From assembly GCA_910587935.1 (NCBI GenBank), contig CAJUNP010000004.1, positions 1-64,000 on the forward strand: 64,000 bases of DNA, read 5' to 3'. The position numbers and the translations under genes were made by a program. Source of the DNA: an uncultured Lachnospiraceae bacterium. Lineage in GTDB: Bacteria; Bacillota; Clostridia; Lachnospirales; Lachnospiraceae. Under the pieces are notes generated by a model. The model had not been told where the DNA came from, did not search any database, and worked only from the letters and a program-made list of their open reading frames with translations. Shown here piece after piece: positions 45,489 through 54,299 of the stretch. Every line of letters starts with the position of its first letter. Within the stretch, counting starts at the first letter, position 1.

Positions 45489-48413
45489 ATGTGGTATGGC
45501 AGGGAATCGGTATATCGTGAGAAATTTCAGGACCCTATGGGAATCTTTTTTACACAGGAAGAATTTCCGGAGCTGGCAGATGAGAAAGAAGACGTAAGCG
45601 GAATTCTTCAGGGAGCGGTTAACAGGCTGGTGCAGGAACAGCAGTATGGTATTCTGTACATACCGGAAGGGGAGTATCCGCTGAAGGATATGGTCAAAAT
45701 TCCGCCTTCTGTCCGCCTGATCGGTTATGGCAGAAAGCGGCCGGTTTTTGTACTTCCTCCCTTTACGGCGGGGTTTGACGGGAAAGCAAAAAAAGCGCCC
45801 GGATTTATGGAAGCCTTTATGGAAGGGTATCCGGGGGCAAAATATCTGTTTTGGTTTATCGGAGAAAAAAATACGGAATCAGAGAATCCCAAGGATGCCA
45901 ACGGCGCGACCTTTTACAGCGCTTTAAGTAATATAGATTTTCGAATAGAAGAAGGGAACCCGGGTGCGGTCTGCATTCGGGCGCACTTTGCCCAGCACGG
46001 CTTTATCAGTCACTGTCATTTTGACCTTGGAGACGGCCTTGCAGGGCTGTTTGACGTGGGTAATGAGATGGAGGATTTGACCTTTTCAGGCGGCGCTTAT
46101 GGGATTGTCTGCCGGATGACTTCGCCGGGATGGCCGTTTGTTCTTTTGGATTCCGTATTTGAGGGACAAAGGAAAGCCGCCGTATTAAGCGCGACAACCG
46201 GGTTTACAGGCTTCAGACTGAAAATTTCCGATACGCCGAAGGCTTTTTCCCTTTACATACCGGAAGCGTGGGAAAAACTGTATCTGGAGGATTGTGTTTT
46301 TGAAAATATTTCAGATGCGGCCGTTACCTTTTATCATACCGAGAGCGTAATCCAGCAGACGAATCTTTTACGGATTTTCTGCAGGCAGACGCCGGTTTTT
46401 GTAAAGAAAGAAGAAAATGAACAGACGGTTTGCGGTGTGGCTGAGGCGTACAAGGTGGAGGAATATGCGTATGGATACATGTACGGCGATACACGGGAAG
46501 CCTCCCATCAGGAAATTTTTGAAGCGTATCCGGTAGAAGAGATTCCTGCAATGCCTGCTGGCGATATACCGCCGGTTCCTCCGATGGAAAAATGGGTATC
46601 GGTGGCCGGGTACGGAGCCAAAGGCGACGGGGTTACGGATGATACGGAAGCTCTTAGACGGGCGCTTTCGCAGGAGTCCGTGCTGTATTTCCCACAGGGA
46701 ATTTATAAAGTTACGGATACGGTCACCATGAAAAAGAACTGCACGATAATCGGCTTAAGTCCCATTACAACGCAGATTGTAATTGAGGACGATACGCCGG
46801 AATTTGCGGGGTTCGGCGCTCCTAAAGCCGTATTGGAAACGGCTTGGGGCGGTTTTGCTTATGTGAGCGGAATCGGAATTGATACGGCCGGGAAAAATCC
46901 GAGGGCGGCGGGAATTAAATGGATGGCGGGCGCGTCTTCTTATATGAACGATGTGAAATTTGTGGGCGGACACGGATTGATGTTCCGGGACGGAAGAAAC
47001 GCCTATGCTTATTTATATAACGCGGGCAGAACCGCCGATTATAATCCGGACCGCATCTGGGATTACCAGTATTCCAGTCTGTGGATTACGAAAGGCGGAG
47101 GCGGCGTATTCAAAGATATCTGGAGCGCAAGCCCTTATGCGGAGTCGGGAATCGCAATTACGGATACGGATACGCCGGGCAGAATGTATGCTGTTTCACT
47201 GGAGCATCATGTGCGTAACGAATTGAAACTGTACCGGGTGAAAAACTGGAGTTTTTACGCACTGCAGACAGAAGAAGAAAAGGCGGAAGGAATGGAGTGT
47301 CTGCCGATCGAAATGGTTTCCTGTGAAAATATTGCTTTCGGCAATCTGTACATGTTCCGGGTGGTAGCGGTGGACCGATCTTATGACACGGGTATTCGTC
47401 TTTGGGACTGCAGGCAGATCCGGTTTTTAAATATTCATAATAAGGCGCAGATGCAGTATGTGTTTACAACGACAGTCCGTGATACGAATACCGGTTTTTA
47501 CGGAAAGTCTCCGGAGTACGCAAAGCTTGTGATAGAAGGCGGGAACGGACATCCGGCGTTCAAAACGGCTGGAGACTATGAAATCGTTGCGGAAGGCTTT
47601 GATTTTGCCCAGGGTGCTGCCTTTGACGAAGAGGGCAATCTGTACTGGTGCGATAAGTCTTTGAAAAAAATATTTTGTTTTAATCCCAAAAAGCGGCTGG
47701 TACTGCCCTTTTACGATATTCACTTTATTCCCTCGGCGCTGGCTGTAGATACGGCGGGGAATCTCCTGGCAGCGGTAGATTATTCCGAACTGAAAAAGAC
47801 CGTGCCCGGACAGCCATACATGAGTCACGATACCAGTAATTTTCATCCGTTCTTCTCGTGGTTTTATAAAAGGAGTGAAAAGGTGTATTCGGTATCGTTA
47901 AAAGATCCATATAATACCATGACGCCGCTTGAAAAAACGGATGTAAAAAACTGCAGCCCGCAGACGGTCTATCGTCCGCAGCAGCTGAGCTATTACGGAA
48001 TGTTGCGGGAAATTGTGGAAAAACCGGTGGAGGCCTGTTATATGGCGCCAGACAAAAAAACGGCTCTGGAGGGAACCATAGATCTGGCAAGGAGTCTTTT
48101 ACTGGGAGCGGCCGTCAGAGGGCAGACATTTTACATGACGGACGATCAGTCGCGGAAAATTTATGCGTTTGATGTTACAAGCGGAGGAAATCTGGCAAAC
48201 GGAACCTGTGTGGGTGCGAAAGGACAATACGGTGTGATGCAGGGCCGGGATCAGGTATTATGGACGGTAGACGACCGGTTATACGGCTTTAAGGACGGAA
48301 AAACAGCGGCCGGTCTGGACATACCGGAGGATGCTTATGCGGTGGTCGGAAAAGGCGGAGCCGTATACATTATGGGGCGGAGTCATATTTACAGGAGTAT
48401 TAAGGGGTTGTAA
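45489..48413 (+). CDS. Tandem beta-helix protein (pectate lyase 3 / GH55-like) with C-terminal propeller
   Basis: A 974-residue protein with no signal peptide. Residues about 1-360 form a first right-handed beta-helix (ILYIPEGEYPLKDMVKIPPS); residues about 385-690 form a second, starting with SVAGYGAKGDGVTDDTEAL, the hallmark of the pectate lyase 3 superfamily. Two tandem helices resemble the GH55 architecture. The C-terminal 270 residues look like an NHL/SMP-30-type propeller (FAQGAAFDEEGNLYWCDKSL, PSALAVDTAGNLLAAVDYS). It may act on a sugar polymer. ATG 45489 is taken because AAGGA lies 10 bases before; TATAAT at 45433-45438 may be its -10. Only the beta-helix call is strong. Confidence 0.75.
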   Translation: MWYGRESVYREKFQDPMGIFFTQEEFPELADEKEDVSGILQGAVNRLVQEQQYGILYIPEGEYPLKDMVKIPPSVRLIGYGRKRPVFVLPPFTAGFDGKAKKAPGFMEAFMEGYPGAKYLFWFIGEKNTESENPKDANGATFYSALSNIDFRIEEGNPGAVCIRAHFAQHGFISHCHFDLGDGLAGLFDVGNEMEDLTFSGGAYGIVCRMTSPGWPFVLLDSVFEGQRKAAVLSATTGFTGFRLKISDTPKAFSLYIPEAWEKLYLEDCVFENISDAAVTFYHTESVIQQTNLLRIFCRQTPVFVKKEENEQTVCGVAEAYKVEEYAYGYMYGDTREASHQEIFEAYPVEEIPAMPAGDIPPVPPMEKWVSVAGYGAKGDGVTDDTEALRRALSQESVLYFPQGIYKVTDTVTMKKNCTIIGLSPITTQIVIEDDTPEFAGFGAPKAVLETAWGGFAYVSGIGIDTAGKNPRAAGIKWMAGASSYMNDVKFVGGHGLMFRDGRNAYAYLYNAGRTADYNPDRIWDYQYSSLWITKGGGGVFKDIWSASPYAESGIAITDTDTPGRMYAVSLEHHVRNELKLYRVKNWSFYALQTEEEKAEGMECLPIEMVSCENIAFGNLYMFRVVAVDRSYDTGIRLWDCRQIRFLNIHNKAQMQYVFTTTVRDTNTGFYGKSPEYAKLVIEGGNGHPAFKTAGDYEIVAEGFDFAQGAAFDEEGNLYWCDKSLKKIFCFNPKKRLVLPFYDIHFIPSALAVDTAGNLLAAVDYSELKKTVPGQPYMSHDTSNFHPFFSWFYKRSEKVYSVSLKDPYNTMTPLEKTDVKNCSPQTVYRPQQLSYYGMLREIVEKPVEACYMAPDKKTALEGTIDLARSLLLGAAVRGQTFYMTDDQSRKIYAFDVTSGGNLANGTCVGAKGQYGVMQGRDQVLWTVDDRLYGFKDGKTAAGLDIPEDAYAVVGKGGAVYIMGRSHIYRSIKGL

Positions 48414-48430
48414 AACAGAAAGGTTATTGA

Positions 48431-49699
48431 ATGAGTATCACAAATATAATTCAAAGTAAGGATGTCTATAATATCATACGGAAAGCCCTGGAGATTATGG
48501 ACGTCAGAATCATGCGCCACGGCGAGGTGACCGCTTATTTCTTATATAAAATGCTGCAGACGGACGGCATTTACAGCGAGCAGGAGCTGGCCGATTATAC
48601 TATGATTGGTATGATGCATGATATCGGTATGATTAAAACAGGGTATTCCAAAAGGATCGTGGACCGGGAAACGAAGGGGGTATGGGCTCATTCCGTTTAT
48701 GGTTATCTGTTTTTCAGGTATCTGTCTCCGATTGGGGACAAAGCGGAAATTGTGTTGTACCATCACCTTCCTTTCCGTCTGCATGGCATGATAAAGAGTC
48801 AGTATATGAAAATTGCGGAATATCTGACTCTGGCCGATAAAATGGATATGTATCTGTGTACGGACGGGGACGGGCTGAACAGAAATTATTTTTCGCAAAA
48901 TGCCGGCGTGGAGTTTTCGGCCAAAGCAGTGGAATCCTTTAACAAAGCTCAGGCAAAATACAATATTATGGAAAAGCTGAATGATGGAAGCTACAAGGAC
49001 GAAATGGGCGCCCTGCTTGCAAACGCTCATTTTACGGAAAAGTATAAAAAAGGGTTTCTGGAAATGCTGATTTATACCATTGATTTCAGAAGTCAGCAGA
49101 CGGTGATGCACACGCTTGCAACAACTGCCTTTGCGCTGGAGCTGGGAAGAATCCTGCGAGTTTCCACCAAGGAGCTGCAGTTGTTGTATTACGGAGCGCT
49201 TTTGCATGACATCGGTAAAATAGCCATACCGGTTGAAATTCTGGAGGCGCCCAGGAGACTGACGGATGATGAGATGCAGGTTATGAAAGCGCATGTATCC
49301 GCTTCTGAGAAAATCCTCAGGGGAATTATCGACGACGAGGTTTTGGAGGTGGCTGTCAGACACCATGAGAAACTGGACGGTTCAGGCTATCACCGCGGGC
49401 TTAAGGGAGAGGAATTGACCCAGCTGCAGCGGATTGTAGCGGTGGCGGATATTCTAAGCGCCCTTTACGGAAAAAGAAGCTATAAAGATTCTTTTGAACC
49501 GGAAAAAATAAAATCTATTTTAATAAAAGATGCCGAAGCGGGCAAAATCTGTCCTAGGATCGTAGCTGTGGCAGTCGGCAATTTTGATACGATCATCCGT
49601 AATTATGAGAAGCAGAGAAATAATACGCTGGGAATTTACGAAACGATTCTGACTCAGTATGATAAAATCTATGAGCAGTTTAAAATTTATGAGCAATGA
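48431..49699 (+). CDS. Double HD / HD-GYP domain protein, putative cyclic-di-GMP phosphodiesterase
   Basis: A 422-residue soluble protein. The N-terminal HD-like domain (about 20-200) has MMHDIGMIKTGY, WAHSVYGYLFF and LYHHLPF. The C-terminal HD-GYP domain (about 215-400) has LLHDIGKIAIP, MKAHVSASEKIL, VRHHEKLDGSGYHRGLKGEEL and VAVADILSALYGKR. The canonical GYP triad reads GYH here, and both domains carry metal-binding His/Asp residues. The likely reaction is hydrolysis of cyclic di-GMP, but the GYP variant makes activity uncertain. It lies 17 bases after the beta-helix gene. Confidence 0.83.
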   Translation: MSITNIIQSKDVYNIIRKALEIMDVRIMRHGEVTAYFLYKMLQTDGIYSEQELADYTMIGMMHDIGMIKTGYSKRIVDRETKGVWAHSVYGYLFFRYLSPIGDKAEIVLYHHLPFRLHGMIKSQYMKIAEYLTLADKMDMYLCTDGDGLNRNYFSQNAGVEFSAKAVESFNKAQAKYNIMEKLNDGSYKDEMGALLANAHFTEKYKKGFLEMLIYTIDFRSQQTVMHTLATTAFALELGRILRVSTKELQLLYYGALLHDIGKIAIPVEILEAPRRLTDDEMQVMKAHVSASEKILRGIIDDEVLEVAVRHHEKLDGSGYHRGLKGEELTQLQRIVAVADILSALYGKRSYKDSFEPEKIKSILIKDAEAGKICPRIVAVAVGNFDTIIRNYEKQRNNTLGIYETILTQYDKIYEQFKIYEQ

Positions 49700-49813
49700 T
49701 AAAATATTGTTAAGGATTCATTGATATACGCGATGCGGATAAAATATGTGTTACTATTTAATATGGTAACTTGTCAAAGCAAGCGATTGCAAAACACAGA
49801 GAGGAGTTTCTGA

Positions 49814-51343
49814 TTGCGGAATAATCAATTATTAAAAGAAAAAATTTTGGAATCCATTGCGGCTGTGGTGCCGATTACGGCAATTGTGCTGTTGTTAAGT
49901 ATTTCAATAACGCCGTTGCGGACCGGCACTTTTCTGTTGTTTTTGTTTGGAGCGCTGATGCTGATACTGGGAATGGGCCTGTTTACCCTTGGGGCGGATA
50001 TGGCTATGATTCCAATGGGAGAAGGAATTGGCGTTTCCTTAAGTAAATCCCGGAAGTTGATCATACCGTTGGTGGTATGTCTTGTTTTGGGAATCTTGAT
50101 TACGATGGCGGAACCGGACTTGCAGGTACTGGCGGAGCAGGTTCCCGCCATTCCCAATCTGACACTGATTCTGACCGTGGCAGCGGGAGTGGGGATCTTT
50201 CTGGTAGCGGCGGAATTGCGTATGATATTCAAAATACCACTTTCCTATACGCTGTGCTTTTTCTATTTGATTGTTTTTGTGCTGACCTTTCTTACACCAA
50301 AGACCTTCATTCCGGTTTCTTTTGATTCAGGAGGCGTGACTACCGGTCCTATGACGGTTCCGTTTATTATGGCGCTGGGTATCGGTATGGCGTCCGTACG
50401 AAGTGACAAAAATTCCAGCAACGACAGCTTCGGTTTGATTGCGTTATGCAGTATCGGCCCCATTTTTTCGGTTTTGATTCTGGGTGTTTTCTATAGTCCC
50501 GAGGAAGCGGTTTATACGGCTAAAACACTGGCGGAGCTTTCCACAACCAAGGCGGTAGCGGCAGAATTTATGCGGGCGTTTCCCATTTACATGAAAGAGG
50601 TGGGAATTGCGCTTCTGCCGATTATTCTGCTTTTCGTAGTGTTCCAGCTTTTATCAAGGCGTTTTCACAAAATCATGCTTCTTAAAATTATATCGGGACT
50701 TTTGTATACATATTTTGGGTTAGTTCTTTTTCTGACCGGTGTGAACGTGGGATTCATGCCCGCCGGACAGTATATCGGGATGCAGATTGCGGGAAGCAGC
50801 CAGCGTTGGTTCTTATTGCCGATCGGTATGTTGATCGGTTATTACATTGTAAAGGCGGAGCCGGCGGTAAAGGTTCTGACAAAACAGGTGGAAGAGGTTT
50901 CCAACGGTTCCATTTCCCAGAAGTCCATAGAGCACAGTTTATCAATTGGCGTGGCTTTGTCGGTGGGCCTTTCCATGTTGCGGATTCTTACGGGAATTTC
51001 CATTTTGTGGTTTTTAATTCCGGGATATGCGGTTTCTCTTATACTCACCTTTTTTGTACCGCAGATTTTTACCGGTATCGCTTTCGACTCCGGCGGCGTG
51101 GCGAGCGGGCCTATGACGGCAACCTTTCTTCTGCCGCTTGCCATGGGGGCCTGCGAGGCCATGGGCGGTAATATTTTGACGGATGCGTTTGGAATTGTCG
51201 CCATGGTTGCCATGACGCCTCTTTTAACGATACAGCTTTTAGGTTTATCCGGAAATATCCGAAGCAGAGTGATGAAGAAGAGGATGACGATTCGGTTAAG
51301 CAGTGTGGAAGACTGTATTGTGTATTTTGATGAGGAGGATTAA
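49814..51343 (+). CDS. DUF1538 family membrane protein
   Basis: A 509-residue polytopic protein of two homologous halves, each with the motif FDSGG(V)(T/A)(T/S)GPM: Asp171 in VSFDSGGVTTGPM and Asp425 in IAFDSGGVASGPM. Each half has six or so hydrophobic stretches. DUF1538 is of unknown function; the duplicated, inverted-looking membrane layout with a conserved Asp in each half is typical of transporters. It is next to a double PII-like protein gene (5-base gap), which usually controls a transport activity. TTG or GTG starts are absent nearby; the start at 49814 (TTG-type) follows AGAGGAG. Confidence 0.85.
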   Translation: MRNNQLLKEKILESIAAVVPITAIVLLLSISITPLRTGTFLLFLFGALMLILGMGLFTLGADMAMIPMGEGIGVSLSKSRKLIIPLVVCLVLGILITMAEPDLQVLAEQVPAIPNLTLILTVAAGVGIFLVAAELRMIFKIPLSYTLCFFYLIVFVLTFLTPKTFIPVSFDSGGVTTGPMTVPFIMALGIGMASVRSDKNSSNDSFGLIALCSIGPIFSVLILGVFYSPEEAVYTAKTLAELSTTKAVAAEFMRAFPIYMKEVGIALLPIILLFVVFQLLSRRFHKIMLLKIISGLLYTYFGLVLFLTGVNVGFMPAGQYIGMQIAGSSQRWFLLPIGMLIGYYIVKAEPAVKVLTKQVEEVSNGSISQKSIEHSLSIGVALSVGLSMLRILTGISILWFLIPGYAVSLILTFFVPQIFTGIAFDSGGVASGPMTATFLLPLAMGACEAMGGNILTDAFGIVAMVAMTPLLTIQLLGLSGNIRSRVMKKRMTIRLSSVEDCIVYFDEED

Positions 51344-51348
51344 ATGCT

Positions 51349-52029
51349 ATGGGCGGTAAAAAATCAGTGAAAATGCTGGTGGCAATTGTGGAAAGAAGCC
51401 ATGGAAAGCCCTTGGCAAAGCTTCTTTCCTCACAGGGGATTTCGTTTCATTACCAATGTCCTGCGGTAGGCACGGCGACGTCGGATTTGCTGAAAATTTT
51501 GGGGATCGGAAGTCCGGAACGGGATGTCCTGATCAGTTTTGCAGCAGGCGGAACGATAGACCGGTTGATGTATCAGTTAAAAAACGATGAGTTTGAAGGA
51601 CGCGTGGATACAAAAGGCATTGTATTTGATATGCCTTTAACAGGACTGAATAATGTGATAGCCACAATTCTTTTTGCGAAAGAAGAAAAAATGGTTTTTG
51701 ACGGAGGTGAGAGAATGGAGCAGAAAGGGAATAACGGATTGATCCTGATGGTAGTGAATCAGGGACATACGGACGCAGTAATGGATACCGCAAGAAAAGC
51801 GGGGGCAAGAGGCGGTACGGTAATCCGGGCACGCTGGGCCGGAAGTGAAGAGTCGGAAAAATTATACGGCATAACGCTGCAACAGGAAAAGGAAGTTATT
51901 GCCATTGTTTCCAGCGGTGAAAAAAGAAAAAATATCATGGAAGCCGTCAATGAAAAGCATGGATTGTCTACGGAAGCGGGAGCCATGATCTGTTCTTTGG
52001 GAATAGATCAGATTACCAAATTAGGTTAA
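51349..52029 (+). CDS. Tandem PII-like regulatory protein
   Basis: A 226-residue soluble protein with two PII-like halves (about 1-113 and 122-226). The second half has ILMVVNQGHTDAVMDTARKAGARGGTVIRARWAG, a pattern seen in PII and CutA-like proteins, and EVIAIVSSGEKRKNIMEAV. PII proteins bind nucleotides and regulate transport or nitrogen enzymes. Coupling to the DUF1538 gene (GAGGAGG before the ATG, 5-base gap) suggests it gates that protein. The halves are only weakly similar, so they may bind different ligands. Confidence 0.8.
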   Translation: MGGKKSVKMLVAIVERSHGKPLAKLLSSQGISFHYQCPAVGTATSDLLKILGIGSPERDVLISFAAGGTIDRLMYQLKNDEFEGRVDTKGIVFDMPLTGLNNVIATILFAKEEKMVFDGGERMEQKGNNGLILMVVNQGHTDAVMDTARKAGARGGTVIRARWAGSEESEKLYGITLQQEKEVIAIVSSGEKRKNIMEAVNEKHGLSTEAGAMICSLGIDQITKLG

Positions 52030-52099
52030 TATTTCAGGCCGCCGCTTTGGATATTCTTCCTGCCGCTGCAGATACTAAGAGCGGAAAGGAGTGTTGCAA

Positions 52100-52300
52100 A
52101 TGGTAGATACCATCGGAGGAGGCGGCGGATGGCCGTTAAACGGACTGCCGGTAGGACTTGGCATGGCTCTTGCCGCACACCAGTCGGCGTTAGATAATTA
52201 TTCAAAACTGACGGAAGCGGAAAAAGAAAAAATCATAGCCGAAAGCCATAATGTAAAATCAAGGGAAGAAATGGATACGATTATTAATTCTTTAATGTAA
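52100..52300 (+). CDS. Conserved small hypothetical protein, 66 residues
   Basis: A short gene with GGAAAGGAG before ATG 52100. The product begins MVDTIGGGGGWPLNGLPVGLGMALAAHQ, then reads LTEAEKEKIIAESHNVKSREEM and DTIINSLM. The C-terminal half is a typical helical small-protein tail I have seen in Lachnospiraceae. It sits between the PII-like gene and a terminator, so it is probably in the same operon. No signal peptide; function unknown. Confidence 0.65.
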   Translation: MVDTIGGGGGWPLNGLPVGLGMALAAHQSALDNYSKLTEAEKEKIIAESHNVKSREEMDTIINSLM

Positions 52301-52319
52301 GCGTACCATGTAAAAAAAT

Positions 52320-52348
52320 TAAAGGGAGCCGCAGGAGGACTCCCTTTT
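52320..52348 (+). terminator. Terminator after the DUF1538 operon
   Basis: AAAGGGAG at 52321-52328 pairs with CTCCCTTT at 52340-52347, with TTTTAG after it. It closes the 49814-52300 unit. Confidence 0.75.
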
Positions 52349-52388
52349 AGTATACACAGGATGTATTGTATCATACGCTTTGACAGAT

Positions 52389-53345
52389 TTATGATTGCCT
52401 GTTTTTCTGTTCTTTTAAAATTTTATCGACACATTCCATGCGGAGCCCTGCGTCGATGAAGTCGCAGTGCTTACAGAAAGGATAATTCTGACGCCCGTTT
52501 TTTATCAGATTGCGCAGTTCCTGATATTTAACCGTGTTCCATGCTTCGGAAAGCGGCGTGTCGTGAAGGTTGGCAAGCTCGGTAACTTCAAAGTTATCGC
52601 AGCAGCAGATTCCAAGCCTTCCGTCAGGTGTGATCCACATGTCTGTGTAAGGCATCAGACATGTTTCTTTAATGATTTTTCCGGTAGCCTGTTTGTTAGG
52701 GGCGCTTCCGGCGCGGTTGGTCAGTACGGCCTTGATATAGCGCATTTGGACGAGAATATCGACATTTTTGAATTCGTCCGGATTGGCTTTTACGTAATCC
52801 CAGATTTCTTTTATATTGTCGTGAAGCTGCATATCCAGACAATAATTATTGATTATCAGCTGATTGACATAAGGAACGATAGCTTTTACCTTATCGATAT
52901 CCAGAAGAAGTCCGTTGGTTGACATAAATATGTAAGAATCGGGAAGCTTCTGTCTCGCGTATTGATGGAATTCAATAATACGGGTATCAAGCCAGGGTTC
53001 GTTGTTGCCGTACATGGTCAGGTGCCCTTTATAATTCCAGTCGTGAAGCTGGTCGATAATATTGTAAAAGAGTTCCGAATCCATTTTTTTGTAAGGTCTT
53101 TTTTCCGCGTATTTATTGGCAGTACAGAATTCGCAGGTGCTGTTGCAGCGGTTAATGGTCTCAAGATTGACGATTAAAGGCTGGGGAACCTGATCTTTTT
53201 CCAAAAAATATCGGATAAATTCTTTTTGGGACTTTCTTCTGGTAATAAACTGCATGGACAGGTATCCCTCGCTGGAAAGTCTGGGAAAACGCTTTTGCAT
53301 GTTCCAGCCGAAACGGCCTAAAAAGTTAACCATTCTGATAGGCAT
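52389..53345 (-). CDS. Radical SAM protein with SPASM-type C-terminal cysteines
   Basis: A 318-residue enzyme with the SAM motif NRCNSTCEFCTANK (CxxxCxxC) at about 67-74 and a C-terminal run CCCDNFE and FCKHCDF, resembling an auxiliary-cluster region. The core reads HLTMYGNNEPWLD, a WYGGEP-like position. It does not match a named peptide maturase that I can identify, and no small Cys-rich peptide gene is adjacent. ATG 53345 follows AAGGAG. It may modify a protein or lipid; function is open. Confidence 0.8.
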   Translation of the reverse strand: MPIRMVNFLGRFGWNMQKRFPRLSSEGYLSMQFITRRKSQKEFIRYFLEKDQVPQPLIVNLETINRCNSTCEFCTANKYAEKRPYKKMDSELFYNIIDQLHDWNYKGHLTMYGNNEPWLDTRIIEFHQYARQKLPDSYIFMSTNGLLLDIDKVKAIVPYVNQLIINNYCLDMQLHDNIKEIWDYVKANPDEFKNVDILVQMRYIKAVLTNRAGSAPNKQATGKIIKETCLMPYTDMWITPDGRLGICCCDNFEVTELANLHDTPLSEAWNTVKYQELRNLIKNGRQNYPFCKHCDFIDAGLRMECVDKILKEQKNRQS

Positions 53346-53373
53346 ATGAAAAACTCCTTATCTTTTGCTTATT

Positions 53374-53419
53374 TACCATCTCTTGACAAGGGCGTGTATG
53401 CCCTTGTCAAGAGATGGTA
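53374..53419. repeat. Perfect 20-bp inverted repeat with 6-base loop
   Basis: The arm starting TACCATCTCTTGACAAGG at 53374-53393 is followed by GTGTAT and its exact reverse complement to 53419. No U-run follows on either strand, so it is not a standard terminator. It lies between two minus-strand genes and may be an mRNA-processing hairpin or a relic of a mobile repeat. Confidence 0.85.
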
Positions 53420-53459
53420 TAGCCATTTAACTATAGCATGGGATAATTCGGTTGTCAAT

Positions 53460-54179
53460 TTAATACCAGCCGCCGTCCATGGCAACGATCTGGCCGGTCA
53501 GATAATCGGGAGACAACGCCAGCGAAAGAATCAGTCCGGCTGCCTCTTTGGGTGTTCCAAGACGGTCGGCGGGGATTTCTTCACAGATAAGCGCAAGGTC
53601 TTCTGCGCTATAGCTTTTCATCATATCCGTATCGATGGCGCCGAAAGCGGCGGCGTTAACCTGTATGCCGCTGGGAGCAAGCTCTTTTGCAAGGGCTTTT
53701 GTAAAAGCATTGACGCCTCCTTTGGCGGCGGAATAAGCAACCTCCATGGAAGCGCCTCTGGCGCCCCAGATGGAAGACACATTGATGATTTTTCCTTTTT
53801 TTTCCTGTAACATCAGGGGAACGGCGAGACTGCAGGTATTGAAACAGGAGTTAAGATTGGTGCGCAGAATATGTTCCCACTGCGTAGGCGTCATATCCGT
53901 AAAAAGACCGGTGAAAGAAATGCCGGCGTTGTTAATCAGTACGTCCAGACGGTTAATTTCGGAAAAAAGACCGGCGACTTGTTCATAATCGCCCATATTG
54001 CAGCAATATATATGGCAGGGAACCGCATATTCCTTTTGAAGCCTGTCCTGCAGCTTCTGTAAGTCGCCGACAGAGTGGAGACAGGTCAGATACAGTTCAA
54101 AGCCTTCTTTCGCAAAACATTCGGCGCAGGCCCTGCCGATTCCGCGGGACGCGCCGGTGATTAATACCCTGGGTAACAT
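53460..54179 (-). CDS. Short-chain dehydrogenase/reductase, FabG-like
   Basis: A 239-residue SDR with the NAD(P) motif LITGASRGIGRA, NNAG at about 85, and the catalytic Ser in INVSSIWG with YSAAKGG (Tyr and Lys). Lachnospiraceae proteins of this length and start (MLPRVLITGASRG) are often annotated as the reductase that acts on elongation factor P (YmfI). That is possible, but a role as 3-oxoacyl-ACP reductase cannot be excluded. GGAGATCAT lies before the start codon (ATG at 54179). Confidence 0.88.
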   Translation of the reverse strand: MLPRVLITGASRGIGRACAECFAKEGFELYLTCLHSVGDLQKLQDRLQKEYAVPCHIYCCNMGDYEQVAGLFSEINRLDVLINNAGISFTGLFTDMTPTQWEHILRTNLNSCFNTCSLAVPLMLQEKKGKIINVSSIWGARGASMEVAYSAAKGGVNAFTKALAKELAPSGIQVNAAAFGAIDTDMMKSYSAEDLALICEEIPADRLGTPKEAAGLILSLALSPDYLTGQIVAMDGGWY

Positions 54180-54299
54180 GATGATCTCCTTATACGATTG
54201 TCTTAATTTTTAACAGTATAACACAGAATTCATTGAAAATTAAAGGGAGAACTGCTAAACTGAAAAAAATGAGAGTCCGAAGGACAGATGGGAGAAGCT

